A DNA stretch of 9,618 nucleotides from Planctomycetaceae bacterium (lineage in GTDB: Bacteria; Planctomycetota; Planctomycetia; Pirellulales; UBA1268): the NCBI GenBank assembly GCA_030616935.1, contig JAUWWJ010000034.1:1-9618 (forward strand), read 5' to 3'. Made by a program: the position numbers and the translations under genes. The first letter of the stretch is position 1, and every line of letters begins with the position of its first letter. The notes under the pieces are model-generated. The model was given only the letters and a program-made list of their open reading frames with translations, was not told the origin of the DNA and made no database searches. Positions 1 through 6,864 of this stretch are shown here, one piece after another.

Positions 1-332
1 AATGGCCATATAGCCCAACTGTTTGGATCTTTTTCTTGCAAGTTCTTTGGATACGTCCCACGGAACTTATCTTTCGTAAATATGGGTGCTTCTAAACTGC
101 GATCAAAGTAGCCCAGACATGGCATATACAATTGATTTTTGTAGCAACAAATAACAGGCTTTGTGCCTGCTATTACTGGGGCAAATAATGCAACAATTGT
201 TAAAAAAACAACAAATGAAAGTGCAATTATTCCAACCGTATTCTGACGATAATGCTTCCAGGCCTCAGCCCAAAAGCCTTGAGATGTACTTCCTTCATAC
301 CGGCCGTCTCCTTTCATAAGCTTTTTCTTCAT
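1..332 (-). CDS. Peptide-type ABC transporter permease, OppC/DppC-like, N-terminal part (runs off the left edge)
   Basis: This is the second membrane subunit of a family-5 (peptide/nickel-type) ABC importer, expected to pair with the OppB-like subunit encoded just upstream. About 110 codons are visible. The ATG at 332-330 overlaps the TGA of the upstream permease (331-329) as ATGA, which points to translational coupling. A second in-frame ATG at 317-315 is an alternative start. The visible protein has a basic, soluble N-terminus, then one hydrophobic helix at about residues 34-56 ending in LFAPVIAG, typical of OppC proteins. After the helix comes a polar, Cys- and aromatic-rich segment (CCYKNQLYMPCLGYF onward) of at least 50 residues, longer than the short loop of classical OppC and like the insert in YejE-type subunits. 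The EAA loop that would clinch the family lies outside the window. The call rests on the N-terminal pattern and the operon context. Confidence 0.85.
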   Translation of the reverse strand, partial: MKKKLMKGDGRYEGSTSQGFWAEAWKHYRQNTVGIIALSFVVFLTIVALFAPVIAGTKPVICCYKNQLYMPCLGYFDRSLEAPIFTKDKFRGTYPKNLQEKDPNSWAIWP

Positions 333-1318
333 TCCATCCTCACACGAGGATCAACGAGACCATACAGTACATCTGCAAGTAATTGACCGAGTAAAGTAAG
401 CAGGCTGAACATAAAAGTAAGACCCATTATTGTTGGATAATCACGCTCTCGGATACTTTCAAAAAAAAGTCGGCCCATGCCTGGCCAAGTAAAAATCTGC
501 TCGATAATTACAGACCCTCCTACGAGGGCCGGAAGAGAAAGGCCTAAGAGTGTCACCAATGGGATCAACGTATTACGAAATGCATGGACTATGAGAATCC
601 GATACGGACCTGCTCCTTTCGCGCGAGCAGTACGAATATAGTCCTGACGGATTACTTCTTCGAGATTTGATTTTATAAATCTACTATTGTAGGCAAGAAC
701 AACATACGTTTGACATACAACAGGAAGAATTGCATGCCAGGCAATATCCTTTATACGCAAAAGCAAAGGAGCGTCACTTGATAAGTCACTCATGCCGAAG
801 AGAGGCAACTCCCAACGTGTATCACGCAACCAGACTGCAAAAATAATCTGAAGGAAGAGGGCGGCGACAAAGGTCGGAAAAGAATAAAGGGCGTAGAGAA
901 TCAGCCCAGTAAAACGTTCATCAATACGACCACCTCTCACAGATGCATAAAGGCCGAGTGGTATCGCAAGAAACCATGTCAACAGAAGGGCTGTCCCAGA
1001 AATGATTATCGTTGGTCCAATTCGCTCACCAATAAGTTGAGTCACTGGCTGCTTCCGAGTTATCGACCTTCCCAAATCACCGCGGACGACCTTACTAATC
1101 CATTGCACGTAGCCGACGGGCCAAGGTTTATCCAGCCCATAAATCTCAAGCATCCGCTGTTGATCTTCAGGATTAAGCTTCCGACTTGGATCACTTTCGC
1201 CTAATTGCACCGTTAATGGATTTCCGGGCATTGATCGTGCCAGACCATAAACAATAAACGTAATCACACTTAACGTCACTACACCAAGTAAGATACGTCG
1301 CAGTAAGTAATTTGCCAT
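329..1318 (-). CDS. Peptide-type ABC transporter permease, OppB/DppB-like
   Basis: Inner-membrane permease subunit of a family-5 ABC importer (peptides, nickel or related solutes). The 329-residue length is normal. The N-terminus MANYLLRRILLGVVTLSVITF is the classic OppB/DppB opening: a short basic stretch and a first membrane helix at about residues 9-27. A periplasmic stretch with the family-typical SMPGNP follows. Further membrane helices lie at about 104-124, 137-163, 195-212, 251-272 and 298-320. The cytoplasmic EAA loop that docks the ATPase is clear at about 226-250 (DYIRTARAKG, then HAFRNTLIP), and VDPRVR closes the protein as in the family. A GTG at 1321 directly abuts the upstream stop. 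I prefer the ATG at 1318 because an AGGA lies 7 bases before it. Only 3 bases separate it from the binding-protein gene. Family is certain; substrate is not readable. Confidence 0.95.
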   Translation of the reverse strand: MANYLLRRILLGVVTLSVITFIVYGLARSMPGNPLTVQLGESDPSRKLNPEDQQRMLEIYGLDKPWPVGYVQWISKVVRGDLGRSITRKQPVTQLIGERIGPTIIISGTALLLTWFLAIPLGLYASVRGGRIDERFTGLILYALYSFPTFVAALFLQIIFAVWLRDTRWELPLFGMSDLSSDAPLLLRIKDIAWHAILPVVCQTYVVLAYNSRFIKSNLEEVIRQDYIRTARAKGAGPYRILIVHAFRNTLIPLVTLLGLSLPALVGGSVIIEQIFTWPGMGRLFFESIRERDYPTIMGLTFMFSLLTLLGQLLADVLYGLVDPRVRME

Positions 1319-1321
1319 CAC

Positions 1322-3304
1322 TTATTCCTGCTGTGGCTTCCACAGGCTGCCAAACCCTGGTGAGTAGTGGTACGGCCCACGTGGTGAAAAAACATACCCG
1401 CGGACATCTTTTGAGAAGCCATAGAAGCTATTGCGCCAATACAACCATGTGTAAGGCTGATCGTCATAAAGAATTTCCTGAATCCGTCCGTACTTTTCCG
1501 CTCGCTTGCTCCGGTCAAACTCCTGTCTTCCTTCGGCGTAAAGACGATCAACTTCTGGATTTGAATAATTACAAAAATTTCTCATTGCTCCAGTCTTCCA
1601 AAGATTTTCAGAAGTATCCGGATCCGTTCCCGAACCCCAGCCACCAAGGTATGCCTGAAATTTACGATTCAGAGTGAGATCTTGTAATACGGTTGACTCC
1701 ACCGGCCGGACATTCAGTCGTATGCCAATCTGATCGAGATTCTCTTTCAACAAAGTGCATATTGCAATTCGTAATGGCTGTTGATTCACAATGATTGAAA
1801 ATTCAAAGGGAACTATTCGCCCATCAATCTCTTTATCACGAACACCGTCATTATCTCTATCAATCCAGCCAGCCTCATCCAGCAAGGCCTCTGCTTTATC
1901 AAGGTCTTGCTTATAGGGATCAAGTTTTTTCGTTGATGCCATCCATGCCCCTGGATAAAAAATTCCCGCACAAGGATCGTAGAGGCTATAGCAGAGTTCT
2001 TCGAGCATCTCATCGTGATCAAAGGCGTAACTCATTGCTCTTCGTACACGTCGATCACGAAAAAATATTGTTTCTATATTCCAACCGAAGTGAAAGCTCA
2101 CCCACTCAGGGGCTGTTGCTTTTGTGTTACGTTCATAAAAATCTGTCCCAACGGTCTGCGTTGTCCATTGTTCAGGTTGCAAGATCATCTCATGAATCTC
2201 GCCTTTTTTAAGTGCCAAAAGTGTTGTGTTGGGATCCTCGATAATTCGAAAACGCACTTCCTCGAAATATGGTCGCTCGCGAACCTGCTTGCCCTGAATA
2301 GACGACCAGTTTTTTCGACGACGTAAGACGATCTGCTGCCCTCGTTTCCTCTCAACGATTTCATAAGGCCCACCACAAACTGGTGACTGCTCTAATTGAA
2401 TATGCTCAGCAGAGTCTTTTAAAGTTGGGTCGGCCTCCCACGTCTTTTCATAAATATGTTTTGGAAGTACTGGAAAATTGATGTTCCATACATTTGTTGC
2501 AAGCGCTTCTTTATGAAAGAATACAAGTGTTTGGTCATCGTATGCCTCAACCCAGCGAAGCTGATCGGTACCGCTGCGAACAGCAGGGACCGGCACTCGT
2601 GGATCCATGATGACCTTAAACGTAAACGCTATATCGTGAGCTGTGATTGGCTGACCGTCACTCCAGACAAGATCGTCACGAAGAACCACCTTATCAAGCA
2701 TTCTGTCTGTACTTGTCTGCCACGTCTGAACCGTTTCGCTAGTAGCGAATGGCTCAAGGTCACGACCGAATGAAAACAAACCAAATCCTGTAAGCCCAAG
2801 AATATCAAACTCAGCAGACGTACTAATCATAATTGGGTTTGTGCTTCCAAGGTCACCACCAACATGGCGATCGATACGAGCTGAGTAGTCTGCTTCACCA
2901 TCTTCTGGAAGCCTACCGAGTGCAGAAAGAATTAAATCATTTGACTCCGGCGAGTTATTAGAAACGCCAAGCGCACTGTCTACTGAACCAAGTACTTTTT
3001 CTTTCGACTGCGATTCTCGCAAAAGAACAAGGCCATCACGAACCGGCCTATCAATCCAGTTGGCCTCTTTATCAAGATCAGAAAGTTTCGGCACATCAAA
3101 AGGATTCAACGGCTGAGGTTCAGCCACTGGAAGTGGTTCTTTTCTCGCTTCCGGTGATGCTGTTAATTCTGAGGGCGGCGTCTGCTGAACTGACTTAGAA
3201 CCACCGCAACCAACGCACACAAAACACAGTAGAAGGCAACAATATATCGCTACGGATATATTGCCTCGTGACACGGAGGATTCACAGCCAACTACTTCTT
3301 GCAT
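1322..3304 (-). CDS. Solute-binding lipoprotein of a peptide-type ABC transporter (SBP_bac_5 family)
   Basis: Extracytoplasmic binding protein that would capture the substrate for the two permeases encoded next. I start it at ATG 3304, preceded at 6 bases by AAGGAGA, giving 660 residues. The frame stays open to a GTG at 3394, but that adds 30 residues with no signal sequence at the front. From 3304 the protein opens with a polar stretch, a hydrophobic segment at about 17-32 and a lipobox-like VCVGC with the lipidated cysteine at residue 33, followed by GG. A Pro/Ser/Glu-rich linker and an acidic helical region occupy about 34-145. The SBP_bac_5 core then runs from STNPIM (about 154) to the end, with VLRDDLVWSDGQPITAHDIAFTF (207-229, split by normal family variation), FDHDEM (428-433) and LGGWGSGTDPDT (553-564). 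A Ca-loop-like DRDNDGVRDKE is at 482-492. The protein is longer than the usual 500-550 residues because of the linker. Ligand unknown; peptides are the default guess. Confidence 0.93.
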   Translation of the reverse strand: MQEVVGCESSVSRGNISVAIYCCLLLCFVCVGCGGSKSVQQTPPSELTASPEARKEPLPVAEPQPLNPFDVPKLSDLDKEANWIDRPVRDGLVLLRESQSKEKVLGSVDSALGVSNNSPESNDLILSALGRLPEDGEADYSARIDRHVGGDLGSTNPIMISTSAEFDILGLTGFGLFSFGRDLEPFATSETVQTWQTSTDRMLDKVVLRDDLVWSDGQPITAHDIAFTFKVIMDPRVPVPAVRSGTDQLRWVEAYDDQTLVFFHKEALATNVWNINFPVLPKHIYEKTWEADPTLKDSAEHIQLEQSPVCGGPYEIVERKRGQQIVLRRRKNWSSIQGKQVRERPYFEEVRFRIIEDPNTTLLALKKGEIHEMILQPEQWTTQTVGTDFYERNTKATAPEWVSFHFGWNIETIFFRDRRVRRAMSYAFDHDEMLEELCYSLYDPCAGIFYPGAWMASTKKLDPYKQDLDKAEALLDEAGWIDRDNDGVRDKEIDGRIVPFEFSIIVNQQPLRIAICTLLKENLDQIGIRLNVRPVESTVLQDLTLNRKFQAYLGGWGSGTDPDTSENLWKTGAMRNFCNYSNPEVDRLYAEGRQEFDRSKRAEKYGRIQEILYDDQPYTWLYWRNSFYGFSKDVRGYVFSPRGPYHYSPGFGSLWKPQQE

Positions 3305-3383
3305 ACGATGTCTCCTTGAAGAACCTTTGCCTAAGATTCGTCTTGCCTGAAGTAACGATGCTACGTGGGAAAGCGCGGGTGGG

Positions 3384-3409
3384 TCAACGTCCACTCAAGT
3401 GGATCAACG
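3384..3409. repeat. 26-base symmetric repeat over the ribBA stop codon: inverted repeat flanked by direct repeats
   Basis: Reading the plus strand, TCAACG (3384-3389) is followed by the 14-base TCCACTCAAGTGGA (3390-3403) and then TCAACG again (3404-3409). The 14-mer is an inverted repeat with TCCAC/GTGGA arms and a tetraloop-sized centre (TCAA, or TTGA on the coding strand). The first three bases of the right-hand TCAACG are the complement of the ribBA stop codon. There is no T-run after the hairpin on either strand, so it does not look like an intrinsic terminator. It could be a small RNA-processing or stability hairpin between ribBA and the binding-protein gene, or the footprint of a short insertion. 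The pattern is seen directly; any function is guesswork. Confidence 0.6.
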
Positions 3410-4615
3410 CTCGGGCAAGTTATGTCCCATTTTCTCACGTTTTGTGGCGAGGTATCGCTCATTGTATTGATTTGGCGGGGGCTGGATGGGCACTTGGTCA
3501 ACCACTTCAAGATCGAACCCACCATAGATAAAGGCATCCGTCTTTTTTGGGTTGTTCGTCAAAAGCCGAACTTTGGAGAGCCCAATATCTTTAAGCAATT
3601 GGATACCGATTCCATAGTCACGTGAGTCTGCCGGAAACCCTAGGGCCAGATTCGCTTCAACTGTATCAAGACCTGTATCTTGTAAAGCATAAGCACGAAT
3701 TTTTTGAACGAGACCTATTCCACGACCTTCTTGTGGAAGGTACACAACCGCACCAACTCCTTCTTCGCTAATCATGCCTAATGCCATGTGAAGTTGATCC
3801 CCACAGTCACATCGCAAACTATCAATCAGGTCGCCCGTAAAGCAGGATGAATGGAGCCGAACGAGAGGTGCTTCCACCGTATTAAGATCGCCCATGGTAA
3901 ACACAATCGGCTGCTGAGACTCATAACGAACATTGTATCCCAGAACCCGAAATTTGCCCCACTTCGTAGGAAGATCTGCCTCCGCAACTCGCTCCACCAA
4001 CTTTTCTTTTGTCCGTCGATAGCGAATCAACTCTTCGATTGAAATAATTTCCAATCCGTGTTTCTTAGCCAGTGCCTGCAGTCCATTGCGATCTGCTCTA
4101 TTTCCATCCGCATCAAGAATCTCACAAAGGACACCCGATGGCTCTTTCCCAGCAAGACGTGCGAGGTCAATCGTTGCCTCGGTGTGTCCTGCACGCCTGA
4201 GCACCCCACCCTCTTTCGCAATCAATGGGAATAGATGTCCGGGACGAACAAAGTCTTGTGAACTACTCTCAGGATTCAGGATCGCAGCAACAGCTACGGC
4301 CCGCTCCGCTGCTGTGATACCTGTACGTGCCGACACATGATCAACAGGAATAGTAAATGCTGTACCGAGTGGAGTGGAGTTTGACTCCACCATCCTGGGC
4401 AGTTCAAGCCGCCGTGCAACATCTGGTAAAACTGACATGCATACCTGACCCCGACCATGGGTAATCATGAAGTTAATAGCATCGGGTGTCGCGTCTTCCG
4501 CAGCACAGATAAAATCACCCTCATTTTCCCGATCTTCAGCGTCCACCACAATCACGATCTTTCCTTCTCGAAAAGCTCTGATGGCAGCCTCTATTGAACT
4601 AAACTGGTCAGACAT
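3404..4615 (-). CDS. ribBA: Bifunctional 3,4-dihydroxy-2-butanone-4-phosphate synthase / GTP cyclohydrolase II
   Basis: Cytosolic enzyme carrying out both committed steps of riboflavin synthesis: ribulose 5-phosphate to 3,4-dihydroxy-2-butanone 4-phosphate plus formate, and GTP to the diaminopyrimidine precursor. The RibB domain covers about residues 5-200, with the acidic motif DRENEGDF (28-35), THGRGQVC (52-59), TAFTIPVDH (85-93), GITAAERA (99-106), RPGHLFPL (124-131) and [16 protein letters not shown] (141-156). The RibA domain covers about 205-400. Its zinc-site cysteines are C258, C269 and C271 in HSSCFTGD...RCDCGDQL, followed by [11 protein letters not shown] (292-302), [11 protein letters not shown] (327-337) and LLTNNPKK (351-358). 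All signature residues I could check are present, so both halves should be active. The 403-residue length is normal for RibBA. ATG 4615 gives the canonical N-terminus; only AAAGAA lies close upstream, while a better AAGGAG lies 30 bases up behind a small hairpin. It leads the minus-strand unit that continues into the ABC importer. Confidence 0.97.
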   Translation of the reverse strand: MSDQFSSIEAAIRAFREGKIVIVVDAEDRENEGDFICAAEDATPDAINFMITHGRGQVCMSVLPDVARRLELPRMVESNSTPLGTAFTIPVDHVSARTGITAAERAVAVAAILNPESSSQDFVRPGHLFPLIAKEGGVLRRAGHTEATIDLARLAGKEPSGVLCEILDADGNRADRNGLQALAKKHGLEIISIEELIRYRRTKEKLVERVAEADLPTKWGKFRVLGYNVRYESQQPIVFTMGDLNTVEAPLVRLHSSCFTGDLIDSLRCDCGDQLHMALGMISEEGVGAVVYLPQEGRGIGLVQKIRAYALQDTGLDTVEANLALGFPADSRDYGIGIQLLKDIGLSKVRLLTNNPKKTDAFIYGGFDLEVVDQVPIQPPPNQYNERYLATKREKMGHNLPER

Positions 4616-4724
4616 GCGTTCTTTTAAGTGGACGGATTATCCACACTCCTTTTTTACATAGTTAAAGTTAGTTCACTATAGACCGAATGAAGACCTAGTC
4701 TGCCCTAAATCATTCACAAAAAAA
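4616..4724. promoter_or_regulatory. Divergent intergenic region between ribBA and the 297-residue gene
   Basis: The 109 bases between the two divergent starts must hold promoters for both directions. On the plus strand TTTACA (4653-4658) and TATAGA (4677-4682) are 18 bases apart, a plausible but weak sigma-70-like pair. I found no convincing -35/-10 pair for ribBA. On the minus strand a CTCCTT complement (AAGGAG, 4646-4651) lies well upstream of the ribBA start. Between the two, GTGGA (4628-4632) and TCCAC (4640-4644) can pair around a 7-base loop. The region is too short, and lacks the conserved blocks, for an FMN riboswitch. An A-run (4719-4725) leads into the plus-strand gene without a recognisable ribosome-binding site. 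Confidence 0.4.
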
Positions 4725-5618
4725 ATGGACCACACCATGCTTGCACGGGAAGAGTATATCGAGCAATCCTACCTATTCCGAACGCTTGGCGAACGGATGC
4801 TCGACGGTGTTGCAACGCAAGAAGCCCTTAAAAATTTAGGCCACGAAATACTGGCTACTACAAAGCTGCCCCTCGCTATTGATTATCTAGTGAGCGATCT
4901 AAAACTTACTGGAACAATTGCACCTGCAATGCGGCAACTCAACCATTATTTCACAGCCTTTCAAAGCTTTGTCATAGCCGAAGCTGAAGACGAAGAAGGA
5001 CGATTCGATCTTCGTACTGCGCTTGTCATACTGGAACGCGAAGCACGCTATCTCGCAGATGGTGGAACTCCTGAAGGGCTTTTTTTCTATAGGTTCGAGT
5101 GCCTTTCAAGGAATCGGCTCGACTATATACGTGGACTATCTGCTACAGCTGCTGATGACATATTCACTGATGATTGGAAAAATTGGATCACAATGGTTTC
5201 CCGTCAAGTCGGTTTAGTTGACTTAGCCGATCTGATTTATATTCGGAGTGGAGAACTGCTACGACGCCAGAGAGGACAATCTTCGTTTCGCAAGAGCATC
5301 GATACACAGAACGACGAGAACACAACTGTTCAACAAACCACAGTTCTATTTGGTGAAAAAGAAGGACGCATTGCCTGGGCCAATCGTGGCAAAGATCCAC
5401 TTTATCTTTTTGCTGCTTTACAAAGACAACTGGGCTATCCAGTTGTTCCAAAACCAAAACGCCCACAACCACAATCTGAGTCACCAACACTCATGTCACG
5501 GCGTATTGATCGACTTGAACTACGAGTCAAGCTACTTGAGGAAGAAACAAAGGACGGAATTGACTTGTCACAGTTTGATCCAAAAAACCAGCCTTTCAAA
5601 CAACCTCCCGAAGAGTAG
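4725..5618 (+). CDS. Conserved-looking hypothetical protein, 297 residues, function unknown
   Basis: I do not recognise a named domain. The protein is soluble by eye: no signal peptide and no membrane segment. The N-terminal 180 residues are mostly helical and charged. They include LAREEYIEQSYLFRTLGERM (6-25), RQLNHYFTAFQSFVIAEAEDE (70-90, amphipathic), LVILEREARYLADGGTPEG (100-118) and FFYRFECLSRNRLDYIRGL (120-138), which reads like a stable all-alpha fold. Residues 185-205 are polar and probably a linker. GRIAWANRGKDPLYLFAALQRQLGYPVVPKPKRP (214-247, read in two halves) is a possible small second unit. The tail (248-297) is Pro/Gln/Glu-rich with a short heptad-like helix at 257-276 (RIDRLELRVKLLEEE). 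The ATG at 4725 has no Shine-Dalgarno sequence; ATG 4737, just before LAREEYIEQ, is an equally possible start. It is transcribed divergently from ribBA and stands alone. The overall pattern resembles an uncharacterised planctomycete family I recall only vaguely. Confidence 0.85.
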   Translation: MDHTMLAREEYIEQSYLFRTLGERMLDGVATQEALKNLGHEILATTKLPLAIDYLVSDLKLTGTIAPAMRQLNHYFTAFQSFVIAEAEDEEGRFDLRTALVILEREARYLADGGTPEGLFFYRFECLSRNRLDYIRGLSATAADDIFTDDWKNWITMVSRQVGLVDLADLIYIRSGELLRRQRGQSSFRKSIDTQNDENTTVQQTTVLFGEKEGRIAWANRGKDPLYLFAALQRQLGYPVVPKPKRPQPQSESPTLMSRRIDRLELRVKLLEEETKDGIDLSQFDPKNQPFKQPPEE

Positions 5619-5871
5619 CAGGATGAGACGGCCACTTATTTTTTTGGTACAGCGTTCGGTTACGTTCTTATTGGAGACAGTAACTCTACTAGATATTCCA
5701 GACCACGCCATTGTGCCATTGATCGCATTCACCGGGAATACTTTGTCTACTGAATTGAGATTTGTAGTCACCTAATCGATTAGACGTGAGTATCAATTCT
5801 TAGCTCTCTGTAATGACACCAAAAATGATGACATTAAATTTCGAGAAAAACCAACACTTGTTGAGCCGCCA
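5619..5871. other. Intergenic region, 253 bases, with one perfect palindrome
   Basis: No gene is supported here. A 50-codon frame (5623-5775, beginning MRRPLIFLVQRSV) starts 4 bases after the preceding stop, but it has no properly spaced ribosome-binding site and no recognisable content. No hairpin followed by a T-run marks the end of the preceding gene. The only clear structure is the 12-base palindrome at 5772-5783. The promoter of the downstream lyase/oxidoreductase pair is expected in the right half. Confidence 0.5.
5772..5783. promoter_or_regulatory. 12-base perfect palindrome, candidate operator
   Basis: CTAATCGATTAG reads the same on both strands and lies 88 bases before the start of the lyase gene. 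A TTGAGA at 5755-5760 (five of six matches to a sigma-70 -35 box) is 17 bases before GATTAG (5778-5783), a poor -10 that would overlap the palindrome. This arrangement would suit a dimeric repressor covering a promoter, but the -10 is weak and only one copy of the palindrome is apparent. Perfect symmetry is seen directly; the operator role is inference. Confidence 0.3.
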
Positions 5872-6864
5872 ATGAATACTGCTCGTATGCCACAGCTGGA
5901 AAATGAGCCCTTCCCCCAGACACTCTTGCGGCCACGTCGCGCGATCACCGGTATCTCTGCAATTCTGCTTCCTTATAACAATGACAATTCGGTTGATTGG
6001 ACTGGTTTCGAGCAAATTCTTGAGCACACGCTAGTAGCAGGCCTGATCCCTGCAGTCAATATGGATACAGGATATGCCAGCCTGATAGACGAAGCGACAC
6101 GACTGAAAGTTCTACAACGAACCAAGGCTGTGACATCTGGACTTCAATTTGTAGCTGGTGTCTTTGTTGATGATTCACCCGGGCAGACGTTCGACGCCGA
6201 TGCCTATCGGCAAGGTATCGAAGAGGTCGAATGCACTTCAGGAACACCGATTCTCTTTCAGTCTTTTGGCTTGAGCGAACTGCAGGAAGATGAAGTAGCT
6301 CCAGCATATGAGTCAGTCACTCTTTCTTGTGGTCAATTTCTGTTTTTTGAATTGAGTGAAGCTTTTACGCCTTTTGGAAGAATCTACTCACTGGACACCT
6401 ATGAACAACTAATGCAAATCCCAAATGCAATTGGCGCGAAACATTCGTCGCTTCGTCGCCAACCTGAGTGGCATCGAATTGAGTTACGAAACCGTGTTCG
6501 CCCTGATTTCAAAGTATTTACGGGAAATGATTTGGCAATCGACATGGTCATGTATGGAAGCGACTATCTACTTGGGCTAAGCGCCTTTGCTCCGGATGCG
6601 TTCGCTCGACGCGATGCCATGTGGGCGGCAGGTGACCCGCGTTTCTTTCGGTTGAATGACATGCTTCAATATCTCGGGGCCTTTTCATTTCGTCATCCTG
6701 TCCCAGCCTACAAGCACTCGGCGGCCATGTTCTTAAAGATCCGAAACAGGATCGCGAGCAGTGCAACTCATCCTGATTCGCCTCGGCGTCCGGAAACTGA
6801 TCTCGAAGTACTATCTGCCATTGCTAGTGAATTACGGCAGCTTCTCGAGGAATTTAACGAATGA
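5872..6864 (+). CDS. DapA/NAL-family (dihydrodipicolinate synthase-like) aldolase or lyase
   Basis: Cytosolic class I (Schiff-base) TIM-barrel lyase of the superfamily that includes dihydrodipicolinate synthase, N-acetylneuraminate lyase and keto-deoxy sugar-acid aldolases. Length 330 residues against about 290-310 for the family; the excess is at both ends. Family features are [19 protein letters not shown] (25-43), the sugar/keto-acid loop region [20 protein letters not shown] (62-81, split by variation), the Schiff-base lysine K190 in GAKHSSLRR, and [20 protein letters not shown] (216-235), matching the usual G-N-D...G..G pattern. Two signatures are altered. The TTGE-type loop reads DTGYAS, and the stretch that normally carries the catalytic tyrosine (YN.P..TG) reads [13 protein letters not shown] (158-170). 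It is therefore unlikely to be the lysine-pathway DapA. No strong ribosome-binding site precedes ATG 5872; ATG 5887 is an alternative. Its TGA overlaps the next ATG. Confidence 0.87.
   Translation: MNTARMPQLENEPFPQTLLRPRRAITGISAILLPYNNDNSVDWTGFEQILEHTLVAGLIPAVNMDTGYASLIDEATRLKVLQRTKAVTSGLQFVAGVFVDDSPGQTFDADAYRQGIEEVECTSGTPILFQSFGLSELQEDEVAPAYESVTLSCGQFLFFELSEAFTPFGRIYSLDTYEQLMQIPNAIGAKHSSLRRQPEWHRIELRNRVRPDFKVFTGNDLAIDMVMYGSDYLLGLSAFAPDAFARRDAMWAAGDPRFFRLNDMLQYLGAFSFRHPVPAYKHSAAMFLKIRNRIASSATHPDSPRRPETDLEVLSAIASELRQLLEEFNE

Noticed and set aside
3305..3394. N-terminal extension of the binding lipoprotein to the GTG at 3394
   Set aside because: It would bury the signal peptide 30 residues inside the protein, whereas ATG 3304 has AAGGAGA at ideal spacing directly before a lipoprotein signal.
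4616..4724. FMN riboswitch upstream of ribBA
   Set aside because: The leader is at most 109 bases, and the conserved blocks expected of the RFN element are not present; only a 5-bp hairpin is visible.
5623..5775. 50-codon frame after the hypothetical gene (MRRPLIFLVQRSV...)
   Set aside because: AGG lies immediately against the ATG, no family resemblance is seen, and the frame is short enough to be chance.
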